A stretch of 64,000 nucleotides of DNA from Sphingorhabdus_B arenilitoris (GCF_042651485.1 NZ_JBHSDH010000006.1:1-64000), one strand, 5' to 3'. Shown: positions 15,925 through 24,405, numbered from the stretch's first letter. A program made the numbers and translations. The notes: a model not told the origin generated them from the sequence alone.

Positions 15925-17166
15925 ATGGGCGAAATGCTTACCGCAGCACGCACAAGAATGATGTCAGCTTACGAAGCGTTAGATTCAGGGAGCGGTGTTG
16001 CCGAGTTCCTCAAATATCCCAAAGAAACGGTTGCGGCCTCATTGCCCCTGCGCCGCGACGACGGCCGCATAACAATGCTGAAAGCATGGAGATGCCGTTA
16101 CAGTGACTTGTTGGGACCGACCAAGGGAGGCATTCGGTTCCACCAGGCCGTCAACGCTGACGAGGTGCAAACACTGGCTTTTTGGATGACGATGAAATGT
16201 GCGTTGGCGGGCTTGCCATTTGGCGGCGGCAAAGGGGGTGTCCAAGTTGATACGTCGCAGCTTTCGCGCACGGAAAAGGAACGCCTTGCTCGGCTATATG
16301 TCTCGCAATTCGAAAATGTCATTGGGCCTCGGCGCGATATACCTGCTCCCGATGTCGCAACGGGGGCCGCAGAGATGGCATGGATGATGGATGAATATTC
16401 GCGTTTACAGGGGCGTTTAATGCCCGCCACCTTCACCGGCAAGCCCATTGCTCTAGGCGGGCTAGTGGGTAGGACAGAGGCCACAGGTGAGGGCGCATTT
16501 ATGATATTTGAATATTTTGCTCGGCAACTTAATCTTACAAAAGACGATACTCTGGCGGTTCAGGGTTTTGGTAATGCTGCCCGTTTCTTTGCCCTGGCGG
16601 CTACTGATGCGGGTTATCGCATTACCGCTATTTCCGACAGTTCCGGGATGATTAGTCATGAAGAAGGCTTGGACATAAAAGCGATTTGTAATGTCAAAGA
16701 TAAAGGTGGCAGCGTGGCCGACACCGATCAAAAAAATGTTCAAAAAGCAGTGGGCCAAGATATTTTGAAGCACCCAGCGACAGTTTTTGTGCCAGCTGCG
16801 TTGGGAGGTGTTGTCAATGCAGGCAATGCCAAAAATATACCCTGCAAAGTGATTTTCGAAATCGCTAATGGACCGGTCAAGCCAGAGGCGGATGCGATTT
16901 TGGAGAGCCAAGACATTCATGTGATACCCGACATATTGGCCAATGCAGGAGGTGTGATTGCAAGCTATATTGAGTGGACGGGCAATTTGCGCGGTGAACA
17001 ACATGATCGCGATCAAGTCAGTTATATTCTGCGCGATCATCTCATCGGTGCAGCAAAACGGACAAGTGAGATGGTGAGTGATGCAAAGGGGGATATAAGG
17101 AAAGCTGTTTACATGGCAGCAATTAAAAGATTATCTCAATCATACAGTGTTTTATATGAAATTTGA
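15925..17166 (+). CDS. Glu/Leu/Phe/Val dehydrogenase
   Basis: 413 residues from ATG 15925, set by GGAGA at 13-9 bases upstream and by the stress promoter between here and earlier ATGs. The N-terminal catalytic domain shows GGIRFHQAVNADEVQTLAFWMTMKCALAGLPFGGGKGGV with the catalytic Lys in GGGKGGV and PAPDVATGAAEMAWMMDEY. The C-terminal NAD(P) domain has VQGFGNAARFFALAATDAGY and the closing AEGxxPN-like segment is replaced by ILANAGGVIASYIEW. It oxidatively deaminates glutamate or another amino acid, releasing ammonium. Placement under an EcfG-type promoter suggests a stress-phase role in nitrogen or redox balance. Substrate cannot be fixed from sequence alone. Confidence 0.92.
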   Translation: MGEMLTAARTRMMSAYEALDSGSGVAEFLKYPKETVAASLPLRRDDGRITMLKAWRCRYSDLLGPTKGGIRFHQAVNADEVQTLAFWMTMKCALAGLPFGGGKGGVQVDTSQLSRTEKERLARLYVSQFENVIGPRRDIPAPDVATGAAEMAWMMDEYSRLQGRLMPATFTGKPIALGGLVGRTEATGEGAFMIFEYFARQLNLTKDDTLAVQGFGNAARFFALAATDAGYRITAISDSSGMISHEEGLDIKAICNVKDKGGSVADTDQKNVQKAVGQDILKHPATVFVPAALGGVVNAGNAKNIPCKVIFEIANGPVKPEADAILESQDIHVIPDILANAGGVIASYIEWTGNLRGEQHDRDQVSYILRDHLIGAAKRTSEMVSDAKGDIRKAVYMAAIKRLSQSYSVLYEI

Positions 17167-17270
17167 ATTTTTTTGAGGGCTTTGTGGGAACGGTTTATCA
17201 TTTCGAACATTGTATTTATGAAGTCGCAGTCGAAGGGATAATTCTTCACCTGTGCGCTTCCCCTCAAAAT

Positions 17271-17327
17271 GCCGGAAGAATGTGGGCAACCCCCTCCCTC
17301 CCACCCCCAAAGCTCCGTTCTTCCGGC
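17271..17327. other. 10-bp inverted repeat before the HWE kinase gene
   Basis: GCCGGAAGAA (17271-17280) and TTCTTCCGGC (17318-17327) are exact reverse complements, separated by a C-rich, nearly G-free 37-base loop. It lies in the 204-base gap between the dehydrogenase and the kinase. It could be a terminator stem for the dehydrogenase (no T-run) or a leader structure. Confidence 0.5.
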
Positions 17328-17370
17328 ACAATTGGATGCGACAATGTCATGAAACGTGTATGAGGGGATT

Positions 17371-18852
17371 ATGACTTCGCAGCAAAATGATAAATCTCTG
17401 GCATCCTCCAACTGTATCGAAGAGGCGACCCGGTTACAGGTACTGGATGATTATCATATTTTGGATACCGACCCCGACATAGCTTTTGATCGTATCACCA
17501 AATTGGCATCGGACATTTTTGATGTACCGATAGCTTTGGTGTCTATGGTTGATGAAGGACGGCAATGGTTTAAATCTGCCATTGGTCTGGAAGATCGCGA
17601 AACACCCAGAGACATTGCTTTTTGCGATCACACCATTCGCAACAATGAGCCAATGATAGTCCCTGATGCAAGGGCCGATGAACGATTTTCAACCAATCCG
17701 TTGGTTACCGGTGCGCCGAAAATCCGATTCTATGCGGGCGCACCGCTGCAGACCAACGACGGACACACGCTTGGCACTTTGTGCATCATTGACAATCGGC
17801 TCAGGCATGATTTTGGCGACCGGCAGATGGAGCAGCTTCAAGATTTAGCCGATATCGTGATGGCCGAATTGGATTTGCGCAAAACGATATTGGAACGCGA
17901 TCAGCTCCAGCGTATGCTAGATAAAGCATTAAATTATGCCAATGTGGCGGTGTGGGAATTAGATACCACGACCGATCAGGTAAAATGGGCGGGGGCCGCA
18001 GCCGAAATTTGGGGTAGCGATGTATCTGAAGCACTGGTTTCAGGCGACGACGCATTTGAACGCATCGTGAAGGAAGATTTGGGACAGGTTCAAGCCGCAA
18101 TCGAAGCCGCAAGGCAGAGCGACCAATCTTATTCAGCTGAATTCCGCATCAATCATCCTGAAAAAGGTATGCGCTGGCTCGCTGGTCATGGAAATTTCGA
18201 TATGAATGATGGTGTTGCACTGTTGTCGGGGGTTAACTTTGACATCACCGAAGTAAAACAGCAGCAGGCTTTAAGCGAACTACTAACCCGCGAATTGCAC
18301 CATAGGATGCGCAATTTGTTTGCGACCATGCGGGCAATAATTACCCTTACCCGTCAAGCATCGACGTCAATCGAAGATTATATCGAACGGGTGGAGGGCA
18401 GGTTGAAGGCTCTTCACCGAGCGCAAAGCGTATTACTTAATGCCGATTTTCTATCGGGCTCCATCCATGCGTTGATGAAGGAAATGTCGGATGCCTATCC
18501 GCGCATCAAATGGCAGGGAGAGCAGCATAGCCTTTCCGAAAATGCGATGGTTGCTTTGTCGCTCATATTGAATGAGCTGGCCACAAATGCCGTGAAATAC
18601 GGAGCCTTGTCCAACAGGGCGGGCGGCGTGAAGTTTGATTGGACTGTTTCGACAACCGCTGATGATGGGACGCAAGAATTGCAATTTGTCTGGCAAGAGC
18701 ATGACGGGCCACCGATAAAAAATCCTCCGTCCAAAAGCAGTTTTGGAACACAGTTAATCGAACGCAGTGTCCGCGATAATCTGGGAGGAAGGCTGGAGCG
18801 GGATTGGAATATTCAGGGGCTGATATGCCGGATAGCGATGCCGTTAAAATAA
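17371..18852 (+). CDS. HWE-family sensor histidine kinase (GAF-PAS-HWE)
   Basis: 493 residues from ATG 17371 behind GAGGGG. Domains: GAF (about 20-165: DIFDVPIALVSMVDEGRQWFKSAIGL ... LGTLCIIDN), PAS (about 180-295: VAVWELDTTTDQVKWAGAAAEIWG), then the HWE/HisKA_2 dimerisation helix ELLTRELHHRMRNLFATMRAII with phospho-acceptor His, and an HATPase domain (NELATNAVKYGALS; SSFGTQLIERSV). There is no membrane segment, so it is a cytosolic sensor. HWE kinases are the usual phosphodonors of PhyR, and this gene lies 4 kb from phyR, so it is a good candidate for the PhyR kinase; that pairing is inference. Confidence 0.93.
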   Translation: MTSQQNDKSLASSNCIEEATRLQVLDDYHILDTDPDIAFDRITKLASDIFDVPIALVSMVDEGRQWFKSAIGLEDRETPRDIAFCDHTIRNNEPMIVPDARADERFSTNPLVTGAPKIRFYAGAPLQTNDGHTLGTLCIIDNRLRHDFGDRQMEQLQDLADIVMAELDLRKTILERDQLQRMLDKALNYANVAVWELDTTTDQVKWAGAAAEIWGSDVSEALVSGDDAFERIVKEDLGQVQAAIEAARQSDQSYSAEFRINHPEKGMRWLAGHGNFDMNDGVALLSGVNFDITEVKQQQALSELLTRELHHRMRNLFATMRAIITLTRQASTSIEDYIERVEGRLKALHRAQSVLLNADFLSGSIHALMKEMSDAYPRIKWQGEQHSLSENAMVALSLILNELATNAVKYGALSNRAGGVKFDWTVSTTADDGTQELQFVWQEHDGPPIKNPPSKSSFGTQLIERSVRDNLGGRLERDWNIQGLICRIAMPLK

Positions 18853-18910
18853 CATGGGGTGGTAAAATCGGGCGGGAGCTGCGGCTTGGCTAATGCTCAT
18901 ATGCAAGGAA

Positions 18911-18969
18911 AAGGGCCGCAACTTTGGAAAGTTGCAGCCCAGATGAGGGCAGACCCAGAAGCCCTCTTT
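18911..18969 (-). terminator. Hairpins between the kinase gene and dps
   Basis: GCAACTTT-GG-AAAGTTGC (18918-18935) is an 8-bp perfect stem; in the dps direction it is followed by GGCCCTTTTCC. A second stem GAGGGC/GCCCTC (18945-18966) lies nearer to dps. Together they likely terminate the two convergent transcripts. Confidence 0.65.
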
Positions 18970-18981
18970 GGTCGATGTGAT

Positions 18982-19485
18982 TTAGCTGCTCATTGATCGC
19001 AGCATCCATACATTTTCTTCATGCTGACCAATGCGTGCGGTCAACATATCGGCGGTAAAAACGTCGCCAAAACCATCTGCAATTTCAACAGAATCGCGCA
19101 GGCGTTTCGCTATGGCTTCATTGTCAGCGATCAATGCTTCGACCATTTTATCTGCGGATTTGGGGATTGCGGCGCTTTCAAGCTCGCTTGTTTTGGCGAA
19201 TTCTCCGAAGGATGCCGGTGCGATTTGACCCAGCGACCTGATCCGTTCGGCAATCGCATCTATGGCGGCGTGCAGATCGTTATATTGTTCTTCGGTAAGT
19301 TTGTGCAGGCTATAAAAAGCTGGCCCGACCACATTCCAATGGACGCCCAATGTTTTCAGATAGAGAATGTAGCTGTCTGCTAATGCCTCTTCTAACTTTC
19401 CCGCAATTTCCTTGCGGTCCTCGTCACTGATCCCAGTATCCACTTTTGCGTTTTTGCTAACGGCTTTCAATGCGGTATTTGCCAT
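18982..19485 (-). CDS. dps: Dps-family DNA-binding ferritin-like protein
   Basis: 167 residues, standard for Dps. It stores iron and protects DNA by using hydrogen peroxide to oxidise Fe(II). Seen: the ferroxidase/inter-subunit motif LKTLGVHWNVVGPAFYSLHKLTEEQYNDLHAAIDAIAERIRSLG (His, Asp and Glu ligands). The N-terminal tail carries Lys residues (ALKAVSKNAKVD) that may contact DNA. The C-terminal TARIGQHEENVWMLRSM is typical. A full-consensus EcfG-type promoter precedes it, back-to-back with that of mscS, so induction in the general stress response is expected. Confidence 0.96.
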   Translation of the reverse strand: MANTALKAVSKNAKVDTGISDEDRKEIAGKLEEALADSYILYLKTLGVHWNVVGPAFYSLHKLTEEQYNDLHAAIDAIAERIRSLGQIAPASFGEFAKTSELESAAIPKSADKMVEALIADNEAIAKRLRDSVEIADGFGDVFTADMLTARIGQHEENVWMLRSMSS

Positions 19486-19523
19486 GCGTAAATCCTTTCT
19501 GGTTTGGTTTTGGTTATCCCATC

Positions 19524-19548
19524 AACCGCCGAAACGCCAAAATGTTCC
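19524..19548 (-). promoter_or_regulatory. EcfG-type promoter of dps
   Basis: Minus strand GGAAC (19548-19544), 17 bases, GTT (19526-19524). Full consensus; the gene starts 39 bases downstream. Confidence 0.85.
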
Positions 19549-19570
19549 CATCATCGTTTCTGGTACAAAT

Positions 19571-19595
19571 GGAACGAATAGCTCGCGTGCGCGTT
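19571..19595 (+). promoter_or_regulatory. EcfG-type promoter of the MscS-type channel gene
   Basis: GGAAC (19571-19575), 17 bases, GTT (19593-19595). Full consensus; the gene starts 26 bases downstream. Confidence 0.85.
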
Positions 19596-19620
19596 ATCGG
19601 GGCATATTTTAGGGAGCAAA

Positions 19621-20610
19621 ATGATGAGTAAGACCAATGCCCAAGCAGAGGTAATCGAACTAAACCCCGAAGTTGTGAAAGGGACGTTAGACAGCTGGTT
19701 GGACGGTTTTTTCGCGCTGCTACCCAATATTGCAGTGGCGCTTGTGCTGATCGCAGTCACGTTCTTTTTAGGTAAGATGATCCGCAAATCAGCAATTGGG
19801 CTAGCGGCGAGGCGGGATCGGGAAAATTTGGGCGAAATGCTTGGCTCTTTCGCCAAATGGTCTGTCTATGTCATGGGGTCATTACTTGCAGCAACGATCG
19901 TGGTGCCATCGCTGCGCCCAGGTGATTTAATAGCGGGCTTGGGCATTGGTACGGTGGCCATCGGATTTGCATTTAAAGATATTTTGCAAAATTGGTTGGC
20001 CGGTATTTTGATCCTCTTGAAACGGCCGTTTACCAATGGCGATCAGATCGAGGTCGATGATTATGCCGGAACGATCGAACATATTGATAGCCGGGCGACA
20101 ATCATCAAAACATTTGATGGTCAGCGCGTCATCATTCCCAATAGCCAGCTATATACAAACTCCGTTTTGGTCAAAACCGCATATCGTTATCGCCGGAGCG
20201 AATATGATGTCGGTATCGGATATGGCGACGACATGGGCCGCGCGAAGGACGCAATCCTCAAATCTTTGCGCGAATTGAAAGAAGTCACGGATGAACATGA
20301 TATTGAAGTTTTGCCTTGGGATCTTGCGGCAAGTTGGGTCACGCTGCGGGTGCGGTGGTGGACCGATACCGATCAATTCAGCGTTGTAACAGCCCGCGCG
20401 GCTGTAATTGCTGCGATAAAGCAGACGCTGGATGCGGAAGGCGTCGATATGCCCTATGAAACCGTGGTCAATCTATTCCATGACCAAACTGACGAGTTGG
20501 ACGGTCGGAGAGACCAGCAAAGAGAAGGTTGGCCTGTGCCTGCAAATGGCGCCCCCAAATCGCGTTGGCAATTACGCGCTGACCTCACCAAAGAAACCAA
20601 GCCAGCATGA
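19621..20610 (+). CDS. MscS-family small-conductance mechanosensitive channel
   Basis: 329 residues; ATG 19621 (another ATG at 19624) behind AGGGAG. Three membrane helices in the first 130 residues (FFALLPNIAVALVLIAVTFFLGKMI; WSVYVMGSLLAATIVV; LIAGLGIGTVAIGFAFKDILQNWLAGILILL), the last being the Gly/Ala-rich pore helix. The cytoplasmic beta domain follows (GDQIEVDDYAGTIEHIDSRATIIKTFDGQRVIIPNSQLYTNSV, the MscS signature). The C-terminal tail is charged. It releases solutes at high membrane tension, i.e. hypo-osmotic shock. Its stress promoter fits an osmotic role. Confidence 0.95.
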   Translation: MMSKTNAQAEVIELNPEVVKGTLDSWLDGFFALLPNIAVALVLIAVTFFLGKMIRKSAIGLAARRDRENLGEMLGSFAKWSVYVMGSLLAATIVVPSLRPGDLIAGLGIGTVAIGFAFKDILQNWLAGILILLKRPFTNGDQIEVDDYAGTIEHIDSRATIIKTFDGQRVIIPNSQLYTNSVLVKTAYRYRRSEYDVGIGYGDDMGRAKDAILKSLRELKEVTDEHDIEVLPWDLAASWVTLRVRWWTDTDQFSVVTARAAVIAAIKQTLDAEGVDMPYETVVNLFHDQTDELDGRRDQQREGWPVPANGAPKSRWQLRADLTKETKPA

Positions 20611-20629
20611 AAGCGGGTCGGCAGACGCC

Positions 20630-22000
20630 ATGACATTGTCATCAGCTAAGCTTCTCGCAATTTTTGACCGGTTGCGTGCGAGCTATTGGTTCATTCCCGC
20701 GGTCATGGCCTGCGCCGCCCTCATCATCGCTATCGCGGCGCGATCAGCGGACATTTACTTAATAGAGGCTGGACAGAAATTGCCAGCATGGTTGCCCAAG
20801 GCAACGGCCGAAGATGCACGCTCCACTTTGGAGTTGATGGCCAGTGCAATCATTACGGTGGCGGGGGTGGTGTTCTCCGTCACGCTAGTCGCCATCTCCT
20901 TTGCCGCCGGGCAATATGGCCCGCGGTTAATTGGCAATATGATGCGTGATCAAGGCAGCCAGATCAGCCTCGGCACTTTTGTTGCCGCCTTTGTCTATAT
21001 GATTGCGATCATCCAAGGCATTAACACGGCCAGCATGGAGAGGGATAATTATTATCCCGTTATCTCAATGATGCTCGCGTATGTATTCACCGCGTCCAGC
21101 GTCGGAATTTTTATATATTTTATTCATCATTCGGCAGAAGCCATCAACATCAACAATATTACCGCCGACGTTGGGAAATCACTGCTGCGCCAAACCGATA
21201 ACATCTTTCCGGATGTTGACGAGGGCGGAGCGCATGGCGATATCCCTGACATTCCGGAAAATTATATCCAATTTCCGGCTAAGCAATCTGGCTTTATTCA
21301 AGCTGTTGACATTAAAAAGCTGATCCAAATTGCGAAGGATAATTCCGCCCGGATACATATTCTATACCGGCCAGGCGACTTTGTGACGACCGGGGACATA
21401 GTGCTGATCATTGAACCAAATGTCAGCGATAACGCGGAAATAAGCGAACAAATCCTGCCCTGTATAACGCTCGATATTGAACGTAACGCCCATCAAAATA
21501 TCTATTTTTTGATCGACGAATTGGTGGAGATATTGGCTAGGGCATTATCACCTGGAATCAACGATCCATTCACTGCAATTTACTGCATGAACTGGATGAA
21601 AGCTGCCTGCATCGCGGTGGCCCGTAAAAAACCGCAACCCAGTGCATATTGCGACGATGACGGCGCTATTCGTCTGATTTCTCGCCCTGTCACATTCGCC
21701 GATATTTTGGCACGCTGTATGGATCAGTCGCGACCTTATACGAGCAAAGACCGCAATGCCGGGCTCCACAATATGAAGATATTGGCCGATATCATGCTGC
21801 GAACGGATAATGACGCTTACCGAAAGCTTATTTTGCGGCATGCGGAGCAATTGGCGCAAGATGGTGACGCGCATTTACGCAGCGTAATTGACCGCGATGA
21901 GTTAAAACAGCGCTATGTTGCGATCAAAGGGTTGGCGGACAAGCAGGGCCAGATTAACTCAGTGATTCATCAAGAAGCATGGATCGGAGGCAGCGCTTGA
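20630..22000 (+). CDS. DUF2254 membrane protein
   Basis: 456 residues from ATG 20630, 19 bases after the MscS-type gene, so probably the same transcript. Four membrane helices in the first 200 residues (WFIPAVMACAALIIAIAARS; STLELMASAIITVAGVVFSVTLVAISF; ISLGTFVAAFVYMIAIIQ; YPVISMMLAYVFTASSVGIFIYFIHH), then a large cytoplasmic part containing the conserved ALSPGINDPFTAI and a GDFV segment that resembles a biotinyl/lipoyl-like fold. DUF2254 proteins are predicted membrane proteins without a proven role. Its linkage to a channel and a stress promoter suggests envelope-stress function. Confidence 0.9.
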   Translation: MTLSSAKLLAIFDRLRASYWFIPAVMACAALIIAIAARSADIYLIEAGQKLPAWLPKATAEDARSTLELMASAIITVAGVVFSVTLVAISFAAGQYGPRLIGNMMRDQGSQISLGTFVAAFVYMIAIIQGINTASMERDNYYPVISMMLAYVFTASSVGIFIYFIHHSAEAININNITADVGKSLLRQTDNIFPDVDEGGAHGDIPDIPENYIQFPAKQSGFIQAVDIKKLIQIAKDNSARIHILYRPGDFVTTGDIVLIIEPNVSDNAEISEQILPCITLDIERNAHQNIYFLIDELVEILARALSPGINDPFTAIYCMNWMKAACIAVARKKPQPSAYCDDDGAIRLISRPVTFADILARCMDQSRPYTSKDRNAGLHNMKILADIMLRTDNDAYRKLILRHAEQLAQDGDAHLRSVIDRDELKQRYVAIKGLADKQGQINSVIHQEAWIGGSA

Positions 22001-22002
22001 AC

Positions 22003-22032
22003 CAAAAAAAAGCCGGAAAATCCGGCTTTTTT
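22003..22032 (+). terminator. Bidirectional terminator between DUF2254 and DUF1328 genes
   Basis: AGCCGGA-AAA-TCCGGCT flanked by an A-run (22004-22011) and a T-run (22027-22032). A classic stem with U-tracts on both strands; ends both convergent genes. Confidence 0.9.
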
Positions 22033-22045
22033 CATTTTGTGTTCG

Positions 22046-22213
22046 TTATGTTGCTTTTCGCAGGACATGCATTACAGCCGAAATCACGAATAACACTAAG
22101 AACGCAACGAACAAGATTTTCGCAATTCCAGCAGAAGCACCCGCGATGCCGCCAAAGCCCAAAAAGGCTGCGATCAGCGCAATTACCAAAAATATTAAAG
22201 CATAACGCAACAT
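22046..22213 (-). CDS. DUF1328 (YtjA-type) small membrane protein
   Basis: 55 residues on the minus strand from ATG 22213 (GGAGA upstream) to TAA at 22046. The sequence MLRYALIFLVIALIAAFLGFGGIAGASAGIAKILFV... matches DUF1328: two membrane helices around a conserved FGG-xAxxxAxIAKxLF core. Members are stress-induced in many proteobacteria; no molecular role is known. It lies between the DUF2254 gene and another stress gene. A weak EcfG-type site (GCAAC-N17-GTT) precedes it. Confidence 0.9.
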   Translation of the reverse strand: MLRYALIFLVIALIAAFLGFGGIAGASAGIAKILFVAFLVLFVISAVMHVLRKAT

Positions 22214-22245
22214 ATTATTTCTCCATTTTTCTCTCCCTCAACATC

Positions 22246-22270
22246 AACGCACGGATGGTTGTTTAGTTGC
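22246..22270 (-). promoter_or_regulatory. Weak EcfG-like site before DUF1328 gene
   Basis: Minus strand GCAAC (22270-22266), 17 bases, GTT (22248-22246): one mismatch in the -35 block. Spacing is exact and it sits 33 bases from the start, but a single-mismatch match can occur by chance. Confidence 0.4.
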
Positions 22271-22282
22271 AACGTGCAAGAT

Positions 22283-22307
22283 GGAACAAAATCTGCTAAC
22301 AGGCGTT
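22283..22307 (+). promoter_or_regulatory. EcfG-type promoter of the Lys/Ala-rich stress protein gene
   Basis: GGAAC (22283-22287), 17 bases, GTT (22305-22307). Full consensus, 29 bases before ATG 22336. Confidence 0.85.
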
Positions 22308-22335
22308 GAGCATTTATAAATAAAAGGAGAAAATA

Positions 22336-22725
22336 ATGCCAAATCCCAACTCACCAAAAGATTCTTTGAACGGTTCGCAAGCAGGCGTCATTCCCGCCAT
22401 CCGCGATGCGGCCGCCACAGCGCAGGAAAAAATTGTCGGTACCGCGACATCGCTGTCTGAACGGGCCAGCGATGGTTTTGAAACGGGAATGGATCACGCG
22501 ACCAAAGCATTGAATGCTGCCGGACAAAAGCTGTCCGAGGTGTCATCCAAAACGAAAAAAGCAATTCAGGACAATCCGGGTAAAACCGCTGCGATCGCAG
22601 GCGGGGTTGTTGCCGCTGCCTCTGTTGCCGGGGCAGTCATTTTGAAAAAAAGAGCGGACACCAAAAAAACAGGTACAAAGGCTAAAGCCGCACCGAAAAC
22701 AAAAAGTACGAAAAGCAGCAGCTAG
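22336..22725 (+). CDS. Lys/Ala-rich membrane-associated stress protein, unknown function
   Basis: 129 residues from ATG 22336 behind AGGAGA. Residues 20-80 form an amphipathic, probably coiled helix (AIRDAAATAQEKIVGTATSL ... ALNAAGQKLSEVSSKTKK), then NPGKTAAIAGGVVAAASVAGAVILKK is one membrane helix, and the tail is a Lys/Thr/Ser-rich histone-like stretch. The layout recalls ElaB/YtxH-type stress proteins, but the family cannot be named with certainty. A perfect EcfG-type promoter marks it as part of the general stress regulon. Confidence 0.8.
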   Translation: MPNPNSPKDSLNGSQAGVIPAIRDAAATAQEKIVGTATSLSERASDGFETGMDHATKALNAAGQKLSEVSSKTKKAIQDNPGKTAAIAGGVVAAASVAGAVILKKRADTKKTGTKAKAAPKTKSTKSSS

Positions 22726-22751
22726 ATTTTTTGACCGAATTATTCGCGAAA

Positions 22752-22784
22752 TGGCCGCCGTCATGTTCAGCATGGCGGCGGCCG
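22752..22784 (+). terminator. GC-rich hairpin after the Lys/Ala-rich gene
   Basis: GGCCGCCGTCATG pairs with CATGGCGGCGGCC with one G-T pair around a short loop. No long T-run follows, so termination may be weak or Rho-assisted. Confidence 0.55.
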
Positions 22785-22844
22785 TCGCTTGATAGGTTTT
22801 GACCCTAGTCGCTTCTTGGCGCACCAATCACGGTGTCATTCCAA

Positions 22845-23501
22845 TTAAAAACTATATTCTATTCCGATAATGGGTGCATGTCCGATGGTATCGGGGCGGC
22901 CGTTCCTGATATCTTGTTGCCGCAAATAGGCCGCGCTTAATGAGATCCGGTCGCTCAAGTCATAGGCCAAACCCACCTGTGTGCGCAGCCCGGTAAGACC
23001 TGTCGAGCTCCCGCGGTTATTCCCGCGCAATGTGAAAAAGAGCTCTGCGTCGCTTTTGAAGGTCCATTTGCCATCATCGCCCAAGGGAATCGCTGCGCCT
23101 ATTCTGGGGCGTATCCGTAAACCCATTCTGTCTGCGTCTTCCACAAACCTCTGTTCCAAACGCAACCGGGTGCGCAAGATTCCGTGCTTGGTTGTCATTT
23201 GCTGAATAAGACGGGTTTCATTTGAAGCACCGTCATTGACCCGGCTTTCGAAAGCACCGCTGAGGGTCACATTATCGGCTATTTTCTGATTAACCCACAG
23301 GCGGACAAAATAGGTATCAGCCCGGCCTTCACCTGCGTCACGAAAGCGTTGTGCGGTCTCAATTTCCAACCCTGTGTTATCATCCACGTCAACGCTGACC
23401 GATGGGTTCAGCCAAAATTCCGCGCCATCATCGCTGGCATAAGCCGTTACCGGGAAAATAAGTAAGCTCGCAGCAAATGCGAGCGCCGTTTTTTTATACA
23501 T
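22845..23501 (-). CDS. DUF2490 outer-membrane beta-barrel-like protein
   Basis: 218 residues from ATG 23501 (an in-frame ATG at 23534 would put 11 polar residues before the signal peptide). Signal peptide MYKKTALAFAASLLIFPVTAYA, then alternating strands with DUF2490 features (EFWLNPSVSVDVDDN, RLRLEQRFVEDADRMGLRIRPRIG, ending IIGIEYSF with a terminal Phe). DUF2490 proteins are predicted outer-membrane barrels of unknown role. It is separated from the OmpW-type gene by a GC hairpin and is on the same strand. Confidence 0.85.
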   Translation of the reverse strand: MYKKTALAFAASLLIFPVTAYASDDGAEFWLNPSVSVDVDDNTGLEIETAQRFRDAGEGRADTYFVRLWVNQKIADNVTLSGAFESRVNDGASNETRLIQQMTTKHGILRTRLRLEQRFVEDADRMGLRIRPRIGAAIPLGDDGKWTFKSDAELFFTLRGNNRGSSTGLTGLRTQVGLAYDLSDRISLSAAYLRQQDIRNGRPDTIGHAPIIGIEYSF

Positions 23502-23544
23502 TTTTATGCCGTCTTTCGCACTGAAATAATCCATTGAAAATATG

Positions 23545-23608
23545 CTGCAGGAAACCAGAGGGGGCGGAAATGGGGGGGAGGATGTCGCCGCCCCCTCTGG
23601 CGCTGCAG
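23545..23608. other. Long GC-rich inverted repeat downstream of ompW-type gene
   Basis: CCAGAGGGGGCGG (23555-23567) and CCGCCCCCTCTGG (23588-23600) are exact reverse complements, and both are bordered by CTGCAG (23545-23550, 23603-23608). The stem starts 13 bases after the OmpW-type stop codon. It may protect or end that mRNA. There is no U-tract, so intrinsic termination is not assured. Confidence 0.65.
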
Positions 23609-23620
23609 TTCGGCCTTACG

Positions 23621-24295
23621 TTAGAAACGATAGGTAAGGCCTGCACTTACAACCCATGGATCGAGATCATGTTCCGTCTGCAACGCGACAGCGTTGCCTG
23701 CGCGGAATGTTGCTGTGGTGCCAATGAAATACCGTTTGGCGTCGAGAGACAACCCGAGGCCCCGGTCATTCAGCTTCACGTCTACGCCGGTTTGCAAAAC
23801 AAATCCAAGTTCATCCGACAGGTCGACGTCGGTTGCACCGAGCGCAGCGGCATCTGCGCCGACATCTTCACCAAAAATGAAGAAATAAGTTGGGCCTGCG
23901 CCGATATAGGGCTTAATCTTATCGCTCAGCTTGAAATGATATTTGGCCGTTACGGTTGCAGGCAGGATAATCAGGTCGTCGACCAGATCAGTTCCCTCCA
24001 AAGCGCCGCTGCCGCGAACATCGTGGGGGGTGATGCAACAAATCGTTTCAAGCGAAAAATTGGGCGATAGAAAATATTCGGCGGCAATCGTAGGCACTAC
24101 TGAATCGGTTGCCCGCGACTGCGAACCTGCGGGCAGGCCAACTATATCGGTGTTCACATCGGTAATTTCACCGTCAGGAAGGACGCCGGTGACGAAAGCC
24201 TTAATCTGGATTTTGCCTTCTTCTGCCATTGCAGGTGTAGCCACGGAGACTGCCGTCAATGCCGCTGCAGATGCGAGTAATAGTCTGATTTTCAT
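23621..24295 (-). CDS. OmpW-family outer-membrane protein
   Basis: 224 residues from ATG 24295, where the signal peptide begins (MKIRLLLASAAALTAVSVATPAMA); an earlier in-frame start would precede it with a non-secretory tail. The mature part forms an eight-stranded barrel of OmpW/AlkL type: IQIKAFVTGVLPDGEI near the N-terminus, PTIAAEYFLSPNFSLETICCITPHDV, PATVTAKYHFKLSDKIKPYIGAGPTYFFIF, and a terminal ...VVSAGLTYRF ending in Phe. These proteins form channels for small hydrophobic molecules. The CC pair in strand 3 is seen in other sphingomonad members. Confidence 0.93.
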   Translation of the reverse strand: MKIRLLLASAAALTAVSVATPAMAEEGKIQIKAFVTGVLPDGEITDVNTDIVGLPAGSQSRATDSVVPTIAAEYFLSPNFSLETICCITPHDVRGSGALEGTDLVDDLIILPATVTAKYHFKLSDKIKPYIGAGPTYFFIFGEDVGADAAALGATDVDLSDELGFVLQTGVDVKLNDRGLGLSLDAKRYFIGTTATFRAGNAVALQTEHDLDPWVVSAGLTYRF

Positions 24296-24405
24296 GTATA
24301 TTGTCCCAATAAGTTCCCATCCAATAAGGAAGGTGCGTGGCTGGCCTGCCCGCGCGGTCGGCATCCGTTACTGATGATGCCTCCCGCGCAGTCAGGCCTG
24401 AATTA

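Noticed and set aside
17188..17215. GGAAC before the HWE kinase as an EcfG-type promoter
   Set aside because: At the required 17-base spacing the sequence is ATT, not GTT, and the site is far from the start codon.
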